Shown: positions 1-16,579, numbered from the stretch's first letter. The stretch is 64,000 bases of DNA from Cristatella mucedo (GCA_009760855.2 WPIO01000007.1:6232501-6296500); one strand, 5' to 3'. The notes: a model not told the origin generated them from the letters alone. Translations and numbers: made by a program.

Positions 1-139
1 ACAGAAAAACCTTTACGGCTATCAGCAACGCTTGCAGCGACGATAAAGGATCGCCCACCGAAGGAATCGGTTCCACGACCTCGGTACTGAGGTCGTGAAA
101 GCAACCGCCTTACCTAGTGTGTGCCATCACGGCTCACCG
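1..139 (-). mobile_element. SINE1 copy, tRNA-derived (3' end cut by window edge)
   Basis: Read on the minus strand, the head GGTGAGCCGTGATGGCACAC is followed by GGTAAGGCGG and a degenerate B-box region. The SINE1 body GGGCGATCCTTTATCG and the 3' portion follow. It matches the better-preserved copy at 21904-22094. Confidence 0.75.
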
Positions 140-589
140 ATGGCCATGAACTTTTAATGCAAACGTAATCTTCTGGAGATGAGACGGAAAAGCAGAAAAC
201 TACGTCGCCTATCGACGTAGCTGCTGGGACACGAGGCTTCGCTGCCGTATAAGCCATACGTTCAATCAAAGCACGCCGAGGTAAGCTATCAACAACGTTT
301 CTCTTCCGAACCATATTCAGCACTACACCTAGCGAGCCTCGCGGTAATCTAGCCGTTCGTTTTTCTCGAGCTTCTGTTAGAAAAACTGACGAAAATCCGA
401 GAATCCCTCCTCGAGAGGATTTTCTGTCTGGAGTCTTCAACTTCCTTTTCGTGCTTTTCGTCGTCAATGTCTACCTTCCACAAGCCTGCTCTTTCGACAC
501 TCACGACCGCGATGTGTCGTCTCTCAGTGCAAGAAGACTACTACTTCACTAGAACCCATACCAACTGTTCTCATTCTGAGATGCCTAGA

Positions 590-840
590 TTTACTGCTGC
601 TCTGTATAAATTAACCCTCGTAAATCTGTCCTTAGCCTCAGGTTCTGTCCCAGCTTCTTGACAAGAGCCTAATTTAGTGTCACTCATGAAGAAGTCAACA
701 CTAGAACTAGAGAACTTAAATTAACTTCTGCCCACTCTCCCTGCTGCCACTCCCATCAAAGAGGCTGAGACGAAATAGTCAGACCAGTTCAACTATAATA
801 GAGAAAATTCAAACCTAACAAGTGACTTTCAAACCTAATG
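590..840 (+). mobile_element. Diverged LINE-A fragment, RT N-terminal region
   Basis: CCTCAGGTTCTGTCCCAGC and ACTAGAGAACTTAAATTAAC match the segment of the 40.3 kb LINE-A copy just before the RT fingers. It is interrupted by stops and is a relic. Confidence 0.5.
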
Positions 841-2346
841 TAGTGGCCAAGTCCATGTCCGAATGCCTGCCAGATTGACGTTTAGTTTTTTAATCGCTGC
901 CGCCGGTGGTGTAATCGGCTTGGTTTACACCAAACTGGCTTTGCCGCATGGCTGGAGTTTTACGGCGCCACTGGTTGAAGTCCTTCAAAATGCTACCAGA
1001 AAGGGACTAAGCAGATTTTCAGCTGCCAAAGCTTCACTTTCGATAATGCGAAAATATAGCAAATACCTTGAAATCTTCGGCCAGCTGCGTATAATATGGG
1101 TTATATATCTTGAGTATAATATTGGCGAGGTGGGCTCGTTTAACTGAATATCATGCGACCGCCGAAATGCTCGGCAGTAACGTAACATGCTTCTCGACTC
1201 GACAAATGTGTGTACGCATACTGAGAGGTAAGGGTTCAATTCTGTACTGACGTTACTACATAGTGTCCATGAGTTTCTTTGCAGCAAAGACCATTGGCAA
1301 AAGCAAACCTTTAGAGTGGCAGAGCAAGCATACGTAGCTGCTTAAGAATAGGCACTAACTGCCAAGACCGTTCGACAGGGATATGGCAAGTTAGAACTGA
1401 TATAAATCATCCCATCACAAATTTCTTCACACCTGGTTCCAAGTCCGGCGTACCGGTACGCACATGCCACGACAAAGGTGGCGGCTTCCTCGAGTCCTGG
1501 AGGAGGTAATTCCTTAGCTGCCTGCTGCGTGAGCTAGGCTAAAGAATTTCTGCAGTTACGTGAATGATGCTATTAAATCAACTTCACTTTACACTAGTCA
1601 ATCTTTTTTCTCCCTCTGGTTGGGAAGTTAATATTTGCAAACCAGCCCCTCGTTCAGCCTGAGAGGTAACTAAGCTGACGTGTGTAGCTAATGCTTTCTA
1701 ACGCTGTCGTCTTACTACCCCCGCAAAAAAGTAGGCTAACCATTTTTGTATTTGAGATTGAGGCCACTCAACGTCAATTAGCCTAAGCTACAGCAACGAA
1801 TAGCAGACACCTAATGGCATACCACAGGCTGGTGGGGGGGGGGATACCCAACAGTTTTTGGCCACTAAACGTTTGTTCGCTGAAATCTGACGACCCCACA
1901 ATCGCTACCCGACTTCCTAGACTAACCAGACGAGTTCCCACTAACTGAGAAAGAGGTGCTCACCATCACCACTGCAAAGAGTGCCCACACTTATACTCTT
2001 CAGCAACTGCTAATTAAGTAGCCAAAAACGTCCAAACGGAAATGCATCTGTGTCTGGCTTTTCCATCGCCGACAGCAAAGTGAAGTACACGTATGTTCAT
2101 GCTGAAAAAGGGGATTAGCGGATTATGTGTAATGTGCGGTCACTTCAACATTACCTATGCAAAACCTGCCCAGGAGTCACAACTCCAATTTAACTTTCAA
2201 GCATCTGACAGGCAGTGGCTCAATCTCAAAAATGCTCGTGAGCTTCGAAGCACGGCTGGGGCAAAGGTAGCTACTGCCAACAATTCCTATACAGCATGTG
2301 GATATGCACGAGAAGCAGCTCGCAACAACTGCTCACTTGGGCAAAA
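841..2346. other. No gene recognised
   Basis: ORFs here are under 100 codons and show no family motifs or splice-compatible conservation. There is a G9-10 run at about 1834. The stretch 140-589 is similar: one 117-residue minus ORF overlaps it without recognisable content. Confidence 0.5.
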
Positions 2347-2352
2347 TTTATT
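2347..2352 (-). promoter_or_regulatory. Candidate polyadenylation signal of the proteasome beta5 gene
   Basis: The minus strand reads AATAAA here, about 80 bases beyond the beta5 stop codon at 2434. The spacing would give a short 3' UTR. This is a motif match only; cleavage was not observed. Confidence 0.5.
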
Positions 2353-2433
2353 GCGATAAAGACGAAAACGACAAAGCAATGTACAACCTGTGACTGCCAA
2401 CCCTCGTGGGCTTTTTGTGACATTTTGACCGAC

Positions 2434-7993
<5,560 letters not shown>

Positions 7994-8168
7994 CTTCAGA
8001 AGGCAAGCAGCGCTGTGGCGCCACAGTATGTACGTTCGGTAGCTACCTGTCTTCTTTTCTTGTAAAAGACTAGCAAAAATACATTAAAAAACTAATTAGC
8101 GACAGTATTTGTGACACTTTTGAAATTATTAATGTCCTCGCTTTCACTGATCTGTGAAGGACGTTAAA
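7994..8168. promoter_or_regulatory. Divergent promoter region between beta5 and a small membrane ORF
   Basis: Only 175 bases separate the minus-strand beta5 start codon from the plus-strand ATG at 8169, so both transcripts should start in this interval. It contains a 14-bp perfect palindrome, CTGTGGCGCCACAG at 8013-8026, close to the beta5 start. The rest is A/T-rich without a clear TATA box. The promoter role is inferred from the head-to-head layout. Confidence 0.5.
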
Positions 8169-8291
8169 ATGACACATCCTGTCGACGGCGACGAGTTGCC
8201 TTTCGGCCAGTTTGTCGGCGGTTTAGCGATTTTCGCCGTCTGTCTCCTAGCGGTGACTATTTTTATTTTATTTTGTGAGTGGTTCACATAA
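8169..8291 (+). CDS. Small single-pass membrane ORF (40 aa) or first coding exon
   Basis: The ORF runs from ATG at 8169 to TAA at 8289-8291 and gives 40 residues. It starts MTHPVDGDELPFGQF, then has about 20 hydrophobic residues (GGLAIFAVCLLAVTIFILF) and ends CEWFT. This suggests a type III or tail-anchored single-span membrane peptide. A strong donor-like GTGAGT lies at 8274, inside the last hydrophobic codons, so this could instead be exon 1 of a longer membrane protein spliced downstream. I do not recognise the family. It is too short for most ORF callers. The support is its position just upstream of the divergent beta5 promoter and the clean membrane segment. No function is claimed. Confidence 0.35.
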   Translation: MTHPVDGDELPFGQFVGGLAIFAVCLLAVTIFILFCEWFT

Positions 8292-9067
8292 ATCTACTTT
8301 TTTTATGCAATATCGTTCTTTTTCTCCAGCGTTAAGTTGTCGGATGGTTGCTCAGCTTGCTTCGGCACAGTTGTCAGTAAAAACTGTGCAGTATTTAGGT
8401 TGCTTACTTTTTTCTCGTATCTAGTTAGCTGGCATTTTGAACCCGTCAGCTATTGCTCCCGCCTGGTCGCTACTTGAGTTGACTGACTATCATCTTGGTT
8501 ACGCTCCAGCACCTCTTCACCTCTTCTTGTAATATCCGGACAACTGCTGATCCCGTCGAGAGGGCGTACGTGTCCCCGTTGGTGATCGCTCATTCTCGTT
8601 TATTCGTTAGTAACGTGCGCATTAACTTTAATTTATAAACTTTAATTAGGCCGTGCGTTAGTAACGGACCGGCGAAGCGAAAAGCCGTATGCATGCAGCA
8701 AGCCAAATCTGTAGTGAGGGGAAGAGCGGTTGGAACCACCTAACCCTCTGAAGGCTATCTCAGTGAGCTTCAAAATGTCGACCTTCACAGGCGTTACAGA
8801 CAGAGCAGTCCGCTCCCAAGCCTCGCGATCTCGTCGCAAATTTGGTTGGGCTACAATGCAAGCTCATCGTTACTGCAACGAGCTTGTAAGCATTGTGCAC
8901 AGTGGCTACTAATTATTTTGCTGGAAATTCTTTAAAAAGGTCGTAGGCTCGAGCACCGTGTAGTATGCGAAGCGCCTGAATATTATCTTTATTTTTTAAA
9001 GCCGTTATAGTCAACACTTCGTTAAGTGCCACCGGTTGCATAATGCTCCGACACTGTGCAGGCATCC
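8292..9067. other. No gene recognised
   Basis: Apart from the donor-like site at 8274 that could splice into this region, I see nothing coding. The 60-65 residue ORFs at 8642-8912 overlap on opposite strands and look random. Confidence 0.4.
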
Positions 9068-9230
9068 CCTTGGTCTTAGCCTAGGGGTAAGGTACTCATG
9101 CATCACGACATAGGCCTTGGGTTTGAGTCATGCAGTAGACAATCCTGTATTGCCTGCTGTAAGCAGGGCGATAGCTGCTAAGTTTCCTCTGCCTGCTGCT
9201 ATATAAATGAGGCTGTTTGATCGGCTGACC
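9068..9230 (+). mobile_element. SINE1 copy
   Basis: Order of parts: CCTTGGTCTTAGCCTAGGGG (A-box side), GGGTTTGAGTCATGC (B box, one base off), CAATCCTGTATTGCC, then CTATATAAATGAGGCTGTTT. This is the SINE1 arrangement in a tRNA-like orientation. Confidence 0.75.
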
Positions 9231-9609
9231 ACTTTTACGCAAGCTAGCCACATTTTGTGTTCTTCCAGAGGCAGTTCAGAATCCATCGGAATTTCGGAGT
9301 GGCTCTTGGTGTTTTAAATATTCAAGGGGCTTTCATTGTTCTCTAACTTTGGTCTCTGATGTGAATTTGTGCTCATTGCTGTTGTTTGTTTGCGAGTTTT
9401 CCAGTGAAGAAAACTTACAAATATGCATTTTACGGCCTAGGCACGCTAGCAGGGCTGCCCATCAAAATTGCACACACTGCTTGTTTGGTTGAAACCATCA
9501 CCTCGTCACGGGTATGGTGATGTCGTAGGCAACGGCATGGTATGTTCAGCATGTGCACTGGATCCAGCGCTGTGTAGGAGACCAGTTTGTCAGATTATAG
9601 CCGGTCTGA

Positions 9610-9612
9610 TGT

Positions 9613-9670
<58 letters not shown>

Positions 9671-9694
9671 GTGTGTGTGTGTGTGCACGTGTGC
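9610..9694. repeat. (GT)n microsatellite, imperfect
   Basis: About 85 bases of GT/TG with interruptions (CT, GC, CA). It lies in the region between the 8.2 kb membrane ORF and the CCDC28 gene. Confidence 0.95.
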
Positions 9695-9789
9695 ATAGGT
9701 TCGGATTTGTGGAGATCGGTCGATTAGTGGTCCCAGTATACAGTGAAAATCTTGCCTCGACATTCTGACTTGTGTCAACCCAAGTCTAA

Positions 9790-10165
9790 CTTGCTGCCCC
9801 AGCCTGGGCTACTGTCTAAAAGAGCTTATACAATATCTGCCACAACCTCCATTGACTTTGCATGCATCACATAAGTCGCTGCTGCTAAAGATCCATCTGT
9901 TCGGCATAGCATTCCCTATGCCTCAATGAACTCGTCCTTTTTTTGTTCCTGTGCACTTTGCTTGCCTCTCTGTCAATGAAGCAGTGTATGTTTCTCATGC
10001 GTTCTACTAACCGGTGGCGCTGTGTGTCTTCTTGTTCGCTTTAGCATTTTTGTATAAGCTTGAAACCTTGCAAGTCACTAAACCTTGTTTATTGCTTCTC
10101 TTGCAGCAAGTTGGATAGAGATTTGGTTCTCTCATGCATATAAATGTATAGCTTCACAAAGGCCC
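9790..10165 (+). mobile_element. Diverged LINE-C type 3' fragment
   Basis: The order GTGCACTTTGC, GTGTCTTCTTGT, GCATTTTTGT, then GGATAGAGATTTGGTTCTCTC parallels the stretch 48660-48880. The last part is the LINE 3' hairpin. No ORF survives. Confidence 0.4.
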
Positions 10166-10556
10166 AGCCACAATGACACGATGCAGACCATAGCTAAGAC
10201 CAACTGTCCAAGTCTGGCTCTTCACTTTTATCCATTCCACTGAGAGGTAATCTCCAAAGCATTCTCATACATAATTAAGTAGAAGGTTGATCAGAAGCCT
10301 GCTAACTGATATTGCATAGTTTGATGCTCAATTCGATGTCCAATTTCAGCTGTGAGAGTTCATGTTAAACCTACATATTCAAGTTTAAAAATAACCCTGC
10401 ATCTTTTGCATACTTACCACTCATCATAGCTGTCCCGTTGTAGCAGCGCTATAAATACTTCAAAGGCTACAGTATAGTTTTCACATCAGCAACTTGTCTT
10501 TCCTATACTTACTCGTGCATTCAAAATTACCCAAGGTTTATTATGATAACACTACG

Positions 10557-10606
<50 letters not shown>

Positions 10607-10953
10607 CCATGCATGTTTGCTTGTGCTTGCATGGGTGTGTGTTTGTGTGTGCACGTTTTTTCGTAGATCAGGTGTGCTGATGTGGCTTTATGCCAGTCCA
10701 AGTTTCCCAGTATCTTGAGTCATGTTGTTTCTTACTTTGATGCTGAAGGCCCCTCCCTTGCTGCCACTGCTCATGTGTCGACCGGTGCCTTTCTCTAGGC
10801 TGGTGTGCAGTCTGGAAGCTCTTCCTGTCCAAGTTCAAGCTGGTAAAAGAGGTCTTTGGTACCCCAGGCGGTGAAGAGGTGCGGCAGGCACGCTTGCAGC
10901 CTCGCAGTGGGCCTCGAGGCACCAAAGCTGACTAAGCCATTGCTGCGTCTTGC
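10166..10953. other. Upstream region of CCDC28
   Basis: It holds the GT microsatellite and no recognised coding exon. A 5' non-coding exon may lie here, but I cannot place one. Confidence 0.4.
10561..10604. repeat. (GT)22 microsatellite
   Basis: A perfect GT tract, followed by short GT-rich runs up to about 10652, roughly 350 bases upstream of the CCDC28 start codon. Confidence 0.95.
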
Positions 10954-13900
10954 ATGGAAACTTCAAAAACAGGCCAGAAGAAGCCTGTCATCGGCAGCAC
11001 ACCGGGGACCGGAGGTGCCGCGGTCGCGACACAGCCGCCTGGTGCAAAGGTACCTGCAAAGCCTGCCGGCACTGTCTCCGGGCCGGCAGCAGGCCCTGTG
11101 AGTCGGCCATGCAACGAGCACACTTTCCTAACTGAGGTGAGTGTCGAACCATGATGTCTTAGGTCTGCCTCGACATGGCCCGCTCGCTATGCATACAACA
11201 GAACAGGCAATGCAGTGGCATGTTCCTTTCTGTTTGTGGATAAATTCTTGGCTTACCTGTGAGCTGAGTTTGATTTTTGTAAAGTACTGGCTGTTAGAGT
11301 TTGTTTTATATCGGTTGCGGATTATGTGATCGTTTAATGTAATGTATCTCGGTCTTTAACTCCACACAGCCACAAAGACTGAGTTGGTGTTATGCAGGAG
11401 AGTTTCATTCAGTGAACTCAAAGCCTAAGTGGCGGTACCAATACACTTCATCTCATGAAGCAAAGGGGAAGTGAGAAGATAGTTTTGCTTAAGTCAAAGG
11501 GCAGTCGAGAAAGTGAGTAATAATAATAATAATAATAATAATGTACTTGATAAAGCGCCCTCAGAGAACTTAATCTCTTTCTAGGCGCTTTGCATTTGCT
11601 GCAAAGGGAAATGCAATTAAATGGTCAGTAAAATCATGCTTGAAAAACAAACAAAATGAATAACATGGTTAGGGGTGACATGCATAGGGCCAGCATGCAA
11701 ATGTGGTTAGTGGCAGCATGCACAGTGTCAGCACGCATAAGCACGTGAAGGACGAATCATATGGACCCAGTAAATGCTGTCCTAAATAGGTGTGTTTTTA
11801 AGTTCCTTTTAAATGTGGTCAGGTCAGGGGATGTTCTGACGCAGGTCGGGAGGGAGTTCCAGGCTTTGGGAGCATACGAACTAAATGCACGGTCTCCAAA
11901 GGATTTAAGGTTTGTACGAGGTATTCGTAGACTGTTGGATTCCGAAAAGCCGGTGGTACGATGCTTGGCCTGATAGGGGAGTATGTCGGAGAGATAGGCT
12001 GGAGCCATAGAATGAAGAGACCTAAAAGTGAGCGACAACACCTTGAAGTCAATCCGTTGCTTGACTGGTAGCCAGTGCAGGTCGGCGAGAAGTGATGAGA
12101 TGTGGCAATTGGGACGCTCACGACAGACAAGTCTAGCTGCCGAGTTTTGCACCAGCTGCAATCGCCTGATCGCACATGCTGGTAGGCCAGTAAGCAGTGA
12201 GTTGCAGAAGTCGAGACGAGATGTCACGAATGCATGGACCAACTTGGACGTGGTATCCTTATCTAAACAAGCCCGAATTTTAGCAATGTTATGAAGCTGA
12301 AAATAGGCAGATTTGACGGTGGAGCTGATATGGTCGTCTACCGAGAGGTCGCTTTGGAATATGACACCTAGATTTCGAGCTGATTCGACAGGAGATATGC
12401 TGGCAGAGCCAATTTTGAGCATCAGCCTTCCCAATTTCTGAATCACACTGGGTTTGCCCATGACTAGTAAGTTAGTTTTGTCATAATTTAGTTTTAGAAA
12501 ATTTGCTGCCATCCATGTGCAGATGTCATCAATGCATGCAGCAAGTGAGTTTAGAGAATTTGAGGTGCTCGAAGGCTGTGAGAGATCAAAGCAAAGGTAC
12601 AACTGAGTGTCATCCGCATAGAAGTGAAAGCCTAGATTGTGCTTGGCAATCACATCAGCCAGAGGTAGAGTATAAACTGTGAAAAGAACCGGATCTAGCT
12701 TTGGAGCCCTGAGGTACTCCATATTTCAGAGGCACCTCAGATGATCTTTGTCCATTCACGTCAATACTCTGGAGTCTCCCAGTGAGATAGGACCTGAACC
12801 ACTGCAGAGCAGTGCCAGTGATGCCCAGGCGAGATGAGAGGCGCTCTAGAAGAACTTTGTGATCGATGGTGTCAAAAGCTGCCGAAAGATCGAGCAAAAC
12901 AAGCAGAGACACTCTACCCATATCTGCATTCCTAAGTAGGTCGTTGTATACCCTAAGCAATGCTGACTCTGTGGAGTGATTAGCTCTAAAGCCGGACTGG
13001 AACTTACTAGCAACGAGTACCATGTAAGTGGCAGCTCAGGATGGCTGGAAAGGATGTGCCACAGCCAGCAGCAGGAGAATAGATGTCGTTACTTAGGAAT
13101 TGTGGAAGTGAGTTCTGAGGTCTAGGACCCGAAGAGTAAAAGCTTCTGTTGCCAACAGTATTTGAGAGGAGGAGCAAACTAATAGCTAATTTAAAAATCT
13201 AAAAGCTAATTTAGTGTCCATAGAGCACCTGGGGGCACAAGGAGGCTGAAACTGGTGTCTCAGTTCAGCTGGGTATGAAGGAGCCAAGCCATGGCGGGCC
13301 TTATGGGTCAGTGTAAGGACTTCACACTGTATCAGTTGATCAACTGCAAGCAATTGCAGCTCCTTCAGCAAAGGAGACACGTGGCTGGACCTCTGAGACT
13401 TGTTAACTAGCCTTGCTGCCATATTCATCCCCAGCTGCACTGGCCTAATGGTTTTACTTGGTATAATCTAGCCTTGACAAAACCACAGAACCAGTTACAT
13501 TTTTGGTAAGCCACCATGGTAGACAGTCCCTGATCTTAGATAGGGATTGGACGTGATGTCAAACTGTAGAGGCAGTCTTCATAATGACGCTTTCAAAATG
13601 TAGGTGCCAGTTGCACTATAGCTTCACCTAATAGAAGAGCGAAATCTCCTGGTCCAGCTGCATGCCTGGGTGTCTTATGAATAGGAGTTCGGTTTTATTG
13701 TCGTTTAAGGAAATCGGTCAACATCCAGGATTGAATGTCTGAAATGCAAGCACTCAGTTTATCGGTCGCTGCAGCTGATTCCAGCGGTTTAAATGATAAA
13801 TACAGCACTGAGTATGTCAGCATAGAATTGATAGCCAATCCCGTGGGCCCCAGTCACTTTTCCAAGAGGTTCATTATAAATGGAGAGCAGTGAAGGACGG

Positions 13901-14600
13901 AGAACAGAACCCTGGTGATTGGTCTGCTAAATGAGACTTGACCACCACAGCCTTGCAATAAATACTCTCGATTCGGCTCCTGCTCTGTCGCCACCAACCG
14001 TGCCTGCGACATTGGCGGCATCCGTGCCGATGGCCCTCCACAAGCTCGCTGAGGGTGCCGCGCAACCCTGCCCCGGCACTGCTCCTGCCGCTTCAGGTGG
14101 CCGACGTGCGGCAGATGGAGAGCGGCCTGCTGCGTCTGCTCGACGACTTCCACAAGGGCAAGCTGCAGGTGTTCGGACGCGACTGTACCTTCGAGCAGAT
14201 GGATCAGGTGCGCGAGCAGCAGGAGAAGCTCGCCCGGCTGCACTTCGACCTCGACGGCCAGCTGCAGGCGGCGGCCGGAGGCGGCAGTGGCGGTGGAAGC
14301 GGCAGTGCCGACGAGAGCAAGGAGTTGGCCGAGAAGAATCTCGCACGCCTCCTAGAGGAGCTCGAAGGGCTCGGCCAGTCCATCCAGGGACTGAAGAGTG
14401 GCTCGAGAGTGCCTCCTCCTCCTCCTCCTCCTCAGTCGGCGCCTCTGACTTCCTCATCCGGGACCGCTGCTGCTGCCGGTTCCCTGGATGCAGCAGCCGG
14501 CTCTCGGCTTCCGAAGGCGCCGCCGCGCACGGCTCGTCTCGGCAAGGCTAAGAGCAAAGCATTGGCCGGTGACGATGCCGTCGATGGTTCGATCCTGTGA
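10954..14600 (+). CDS. CCDC28B: Coiled-coil domain-containing protein 28 (CCDC28A/B family)
   Basis: Two coding exons, 10954-11136 and 14097-14600, join in phase 0 (donor GAG/gtgagt, acceptor cttcag/GTG) to give 228 residues; human CCDC28B is about 200. An in-frame TAA lies 21 bases before the ATG. Exon 1 is low-complexity (Gly, Pro, Ala, Thr) and ends in the family motif HTFLTE. Exon 2 continues VADVRQMESGLLRLLDDFHK, then GKLQVFGRDCTFEQMDQV and QEKLARLHFDLD, the conserved CCDC28 core, followed by a second helix, NLARLLEELEGLGQSIQGLK. An Ala/Gly-rich linker, a run of seven prolines near residue 167 and a basic tail are lineage-specific. Vertebrate CCDC28B binds BBS proteins and the TORC2 subunit SIN1 and affects cilia length; a similar role here is inference. 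CCDC28A and B cannot be separated for an invertebrate, so the symbol is approximate. The intron is filled with minus-strand LINE copies. Confidence 0.92.
11518..13023 (-). mobile_element. LINE-A copy, RT and C-terminal domain, 5' truncated
   Basis: A CR1/L2-type non-LTR retrotransposon. Minus ORF 13023-12655 has the RT fingers ([35 protein letters not shown]). Minus ORF 12722-11757 (321 residues) has FYADDTQLYL, the thumb, and the family C-terminal motifs SRLDFCNSLLTGLPACAIRR and LHWLPVKQRIDFKVLSLTFR. A frameshift near 12710 separates them, just after PQGS. The 3' UTR, hairpin and (ATT)n tail are at 11518-11750. The endonuclease is missing. It sits in the CCDC28 intron, antisense to that gene. 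Confidence 0.93.
13024..13925 (-). mobile_element. LINE-B fragment, RT to C-terminal region
   Basis: It abuts the 5' end of the LINE-A copy. Minus-strand coding remnants include MNMAARLVNKSQRS, KARHGLAPSYPAEL and a decayed YADD region near 13800, all collinear with the 45.5-46.5 kb LINE-B copy. Several stops and indels mark it as old. It ends about 170 bases before CCDC28 exon 2. Confidence 0.8.
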
Positions 14601-15358
14601 CGACGTCCACTGAACGTTTGCAGCGCCCCTCAAGCTGCCGCTCGCTCGGCTCGCCTGCGTTTGTAGAGTCGAGGCCTTCCATTTTCGCCGTGCTTGAGCC
14701 GAGTGGCGCTACTTCCAATGAGCACGTCGTATTGACGTTTGCGAAACTGAAATTCGTTCCCGTAAGCTGTAATCATGTGCGGTACTGCAGTAATTTCGCA
14801 ATGTCTACCCAATAGCAACTGCTATTTGAGTCGAACGGCTGTAGGCTGAAGCTGGATTTATGCTGTGTCGACTCTCCTTACTCGGCGACGCTATGACACC
14901 GACTCGGTATGTCGTCAGATCTTGGAAGGATGGCGCCAAGTTTGATGCCTGTCAAGAAGTAGAACATGATCCTACTCTAAAGCCTCCTAATTATTCCAGC
15001 TGACAATCAGACCCTGGGGCGTGTCACACATGCATGTGCTCGTGCACTCTCGCACTTAGGCACACACACCGACCAAAACAACAATGACTACTTTTGCATG
15101 CTCGAGTTTTATTCTGGCTCGCAGAGCAAGTCCGTGAGCATGGGATGTTGAATTGCTGTAGCCACTTCTTCAAAGTAGATGCCAGGCGTGCCTATATGGA
15201 ATGCACAGCTCACCGTTAATGGCACACTTAATACTGTACATTTTTCAGAAAACCGCATGCATCGCTACCTTTATTTTCGTTCTTCTTCCCATTCTCGTCT
15301 TCAGTGATGACCACAGCAGCAAACTAAAGTTTCTGTGGGCGTCGGCATGGGCTGGTTG
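14601..15358 (+). other. CCDC28 3' UTR and flank
   Basis: This follows the CCDC28 stop. I find no clear AATAAA in the first 600 bases and no conserved ORF. The polyadenylation site is therefore unplaced. Confidence 0.4.
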
Positions 15359-15442
15359 CTTTCCGGAGATTCCTGTCCTATCCAGCCTCCTGCATTAGAG
15401 CTGGAGGTTGTGGGCAAGGTTCAAACGGCTATAAATTTGTCT
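15359..15442. repeat. 84-bp repeat, copy 1 (identical to 24360-24443)
   Basis: Begins CTTTCCGGAGATTCCTGTCC and ends GGCTATAAATTTGTCT. The copy 9 kb downstream is identical over all 84 bases in the same orientation, while flanks differ at once. It contains a B-box-like GGTTCAAAC and a CCTCC..GGAGG inverted pair. Confidence 0.9.
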
Positions 15443-15799
15443 TGCATCGGTAGTGGAACCGCCCTAACTAGGCAGACAGCTGGCATTGGTAAGGAGAAAA
15501 GTCGATATTGTGCATGCAGCTGTACAAACTCAACTTTGCCGATTTCTTCACCGAGTTACCGGAAAGGGGAGTACAATCGAACTTGCTGTCAGCAGCCTGT
15601 TCAACGAGTCAAGGGCAAGAAAGGCATAGCAAGCACAAGCATAGAAGAGCACACGAGAAGACACTCAGAGCTGCCGAGTAGTAGGATCCCTGGCTAGTAA
15701 GATGCACTGAATCATGCACAGATATGCATGCAAAGCACACTGGAAAAAAGTTTTGCACCAAGAGTAGGCGTCTTATTGCACGGGCCGGAATTCCTTCGA

Positions 15800-15915
15800 G
15801 TAATGAGTTATAGAATTTAAGAAGGGATGTCGCAAATGGGTGGACCAGCTTGGATGTGGTATCTTGGTCAAAGCAGGCACGAATTTATGAAATGGTAAGT
15901 AGATGAAAATAGGTA
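15800..15915 (-). mobile_element. LINE-A fragment
   Basis: Short minus-strand piece matching the thumb region of LINE-A (compare 12200-12310), ending where the LINE-B plus-strand piece begins. Confidence 0.6.
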
Positions 15916-15919
15916 CTGC

Positions 15920-16199
15920 GTAAAGACCGTTGGCGGCAGAAAATTTTGCTCTGCAGGTCCTAGACTGTGGAACTCCTGTTGCCAATTATGGCACATCCTT
16001 TCCAGCGGTCCTGAGCTGCTTCTTCCCTACTGTTTCTCACTACCCCAACTGCTCTTTGACTCAGCTATGCTTTTCACTTATCTCTTTGTTCGTAAGATGA
16101 ACTGTTTGCGACCGAATACGTACCGAAAGCCGTTTTGGCTGTGAGTTCGTTTTACAAAACTGTCCTGCTTAGTAAGCCTTTGTGGAATTACAGATGGAT
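15920..16199 (+). mobile_element. LINE-B 3' fragment
   Basis: It matches the last coding segment and 3' UTR of LINE-B: GGTCCTAGACTGTGGAACTC, a CTGCTTCTTCCCTAC variant, TACCGAAAGCCG, and TGTGGAATTACAGA near the end. It is diverged. Confidence 0.75.
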
Positions 16200-16290
16200 A
16201 CAGACTGACGTCACGACATCCCCGGATTTGACATTTAAAAAAAATAAGTTAAAAACGTTCTCATTTATCACATCATTTGATGGGTCCTTA
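16200..16290 (+). mobile_element. LINE-A C-terminal fragment
   Basis: TGACGTCACGACATCCCCGG followed by TTGACATTTAAAAA corresponds to the LINE-A C-terminus (SPDLTTFKK). It directly follows the LINE-B piece. Confidence 0.55.
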
Positions 16291-16455
16291 TAACAACAAT
16301 AATAATAATATACTGAATCAAGCGCCCTCAGAGAACTCAATCTCTTTCTTGGCGCTTTACATATGCTGCAAGGAAACACGATCAAGTGGTATCAAGCTTG
16401 ATAAACAACATGAATAACATGGTTAGGGGTGACATGCACAGGGTCAGCATGCAAG
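16291..16455 (-). mobile_element. LINE-A 3' tail fragment
   Basis: A minus-oriented tail: (AAT)n at 16291-16312, then the hairpin (GCGCCCTCAGAGAACTCAAT ... TTGGCGCTTTAC) and 3' UTR down to GGGTCAGCATGCAAG. Confidence 0.85.
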
Positions 16456-16579
16456 TGTAAATGTAAGATAAACTTCCCACATAGATTTCCTACACCCAGT
16501 TCGGTGCATTAATTCACCAGCCACCTTCAAGCCTATCAATGATAAATTAATTTCGAAGTTCATCCCATAGTCTAAGATG

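Noticed and set aside
863-1287. Overlapping ORFs of 94 and 100 codons on opposite strands
   Set aside because: No motif, no splice context and no similarity that I recognise; likely chance.
9468-9778. ORFs rich in Cys-Val or His-Thr
   Set aside because: Translation of the GT/CA repeat in either strand, with no other content.
11761-12294. Plus-strand ORFs overlapping LINE-A
   Set aside because: Antisense shadows of the LINE C-terminal domain; the same ORFs recur over every copy (30.7, 53.3 and 60.9 kb).
14055-14096. Upstream extension MPRNPAP of the CCDC28 exon 2 frame
   Set aside because: The conserved protein begins at 14097 after an AG acceptor that joins exon 1 in phase, so the extension is intronic.
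13854-14551. Long overlapping ORFs on both strands (up to 206 codons)
   Set aside because: They are shadows of the GC-rich CCDC28 exon 2. Only the frame with VRQMESGLLRLL matches a family.
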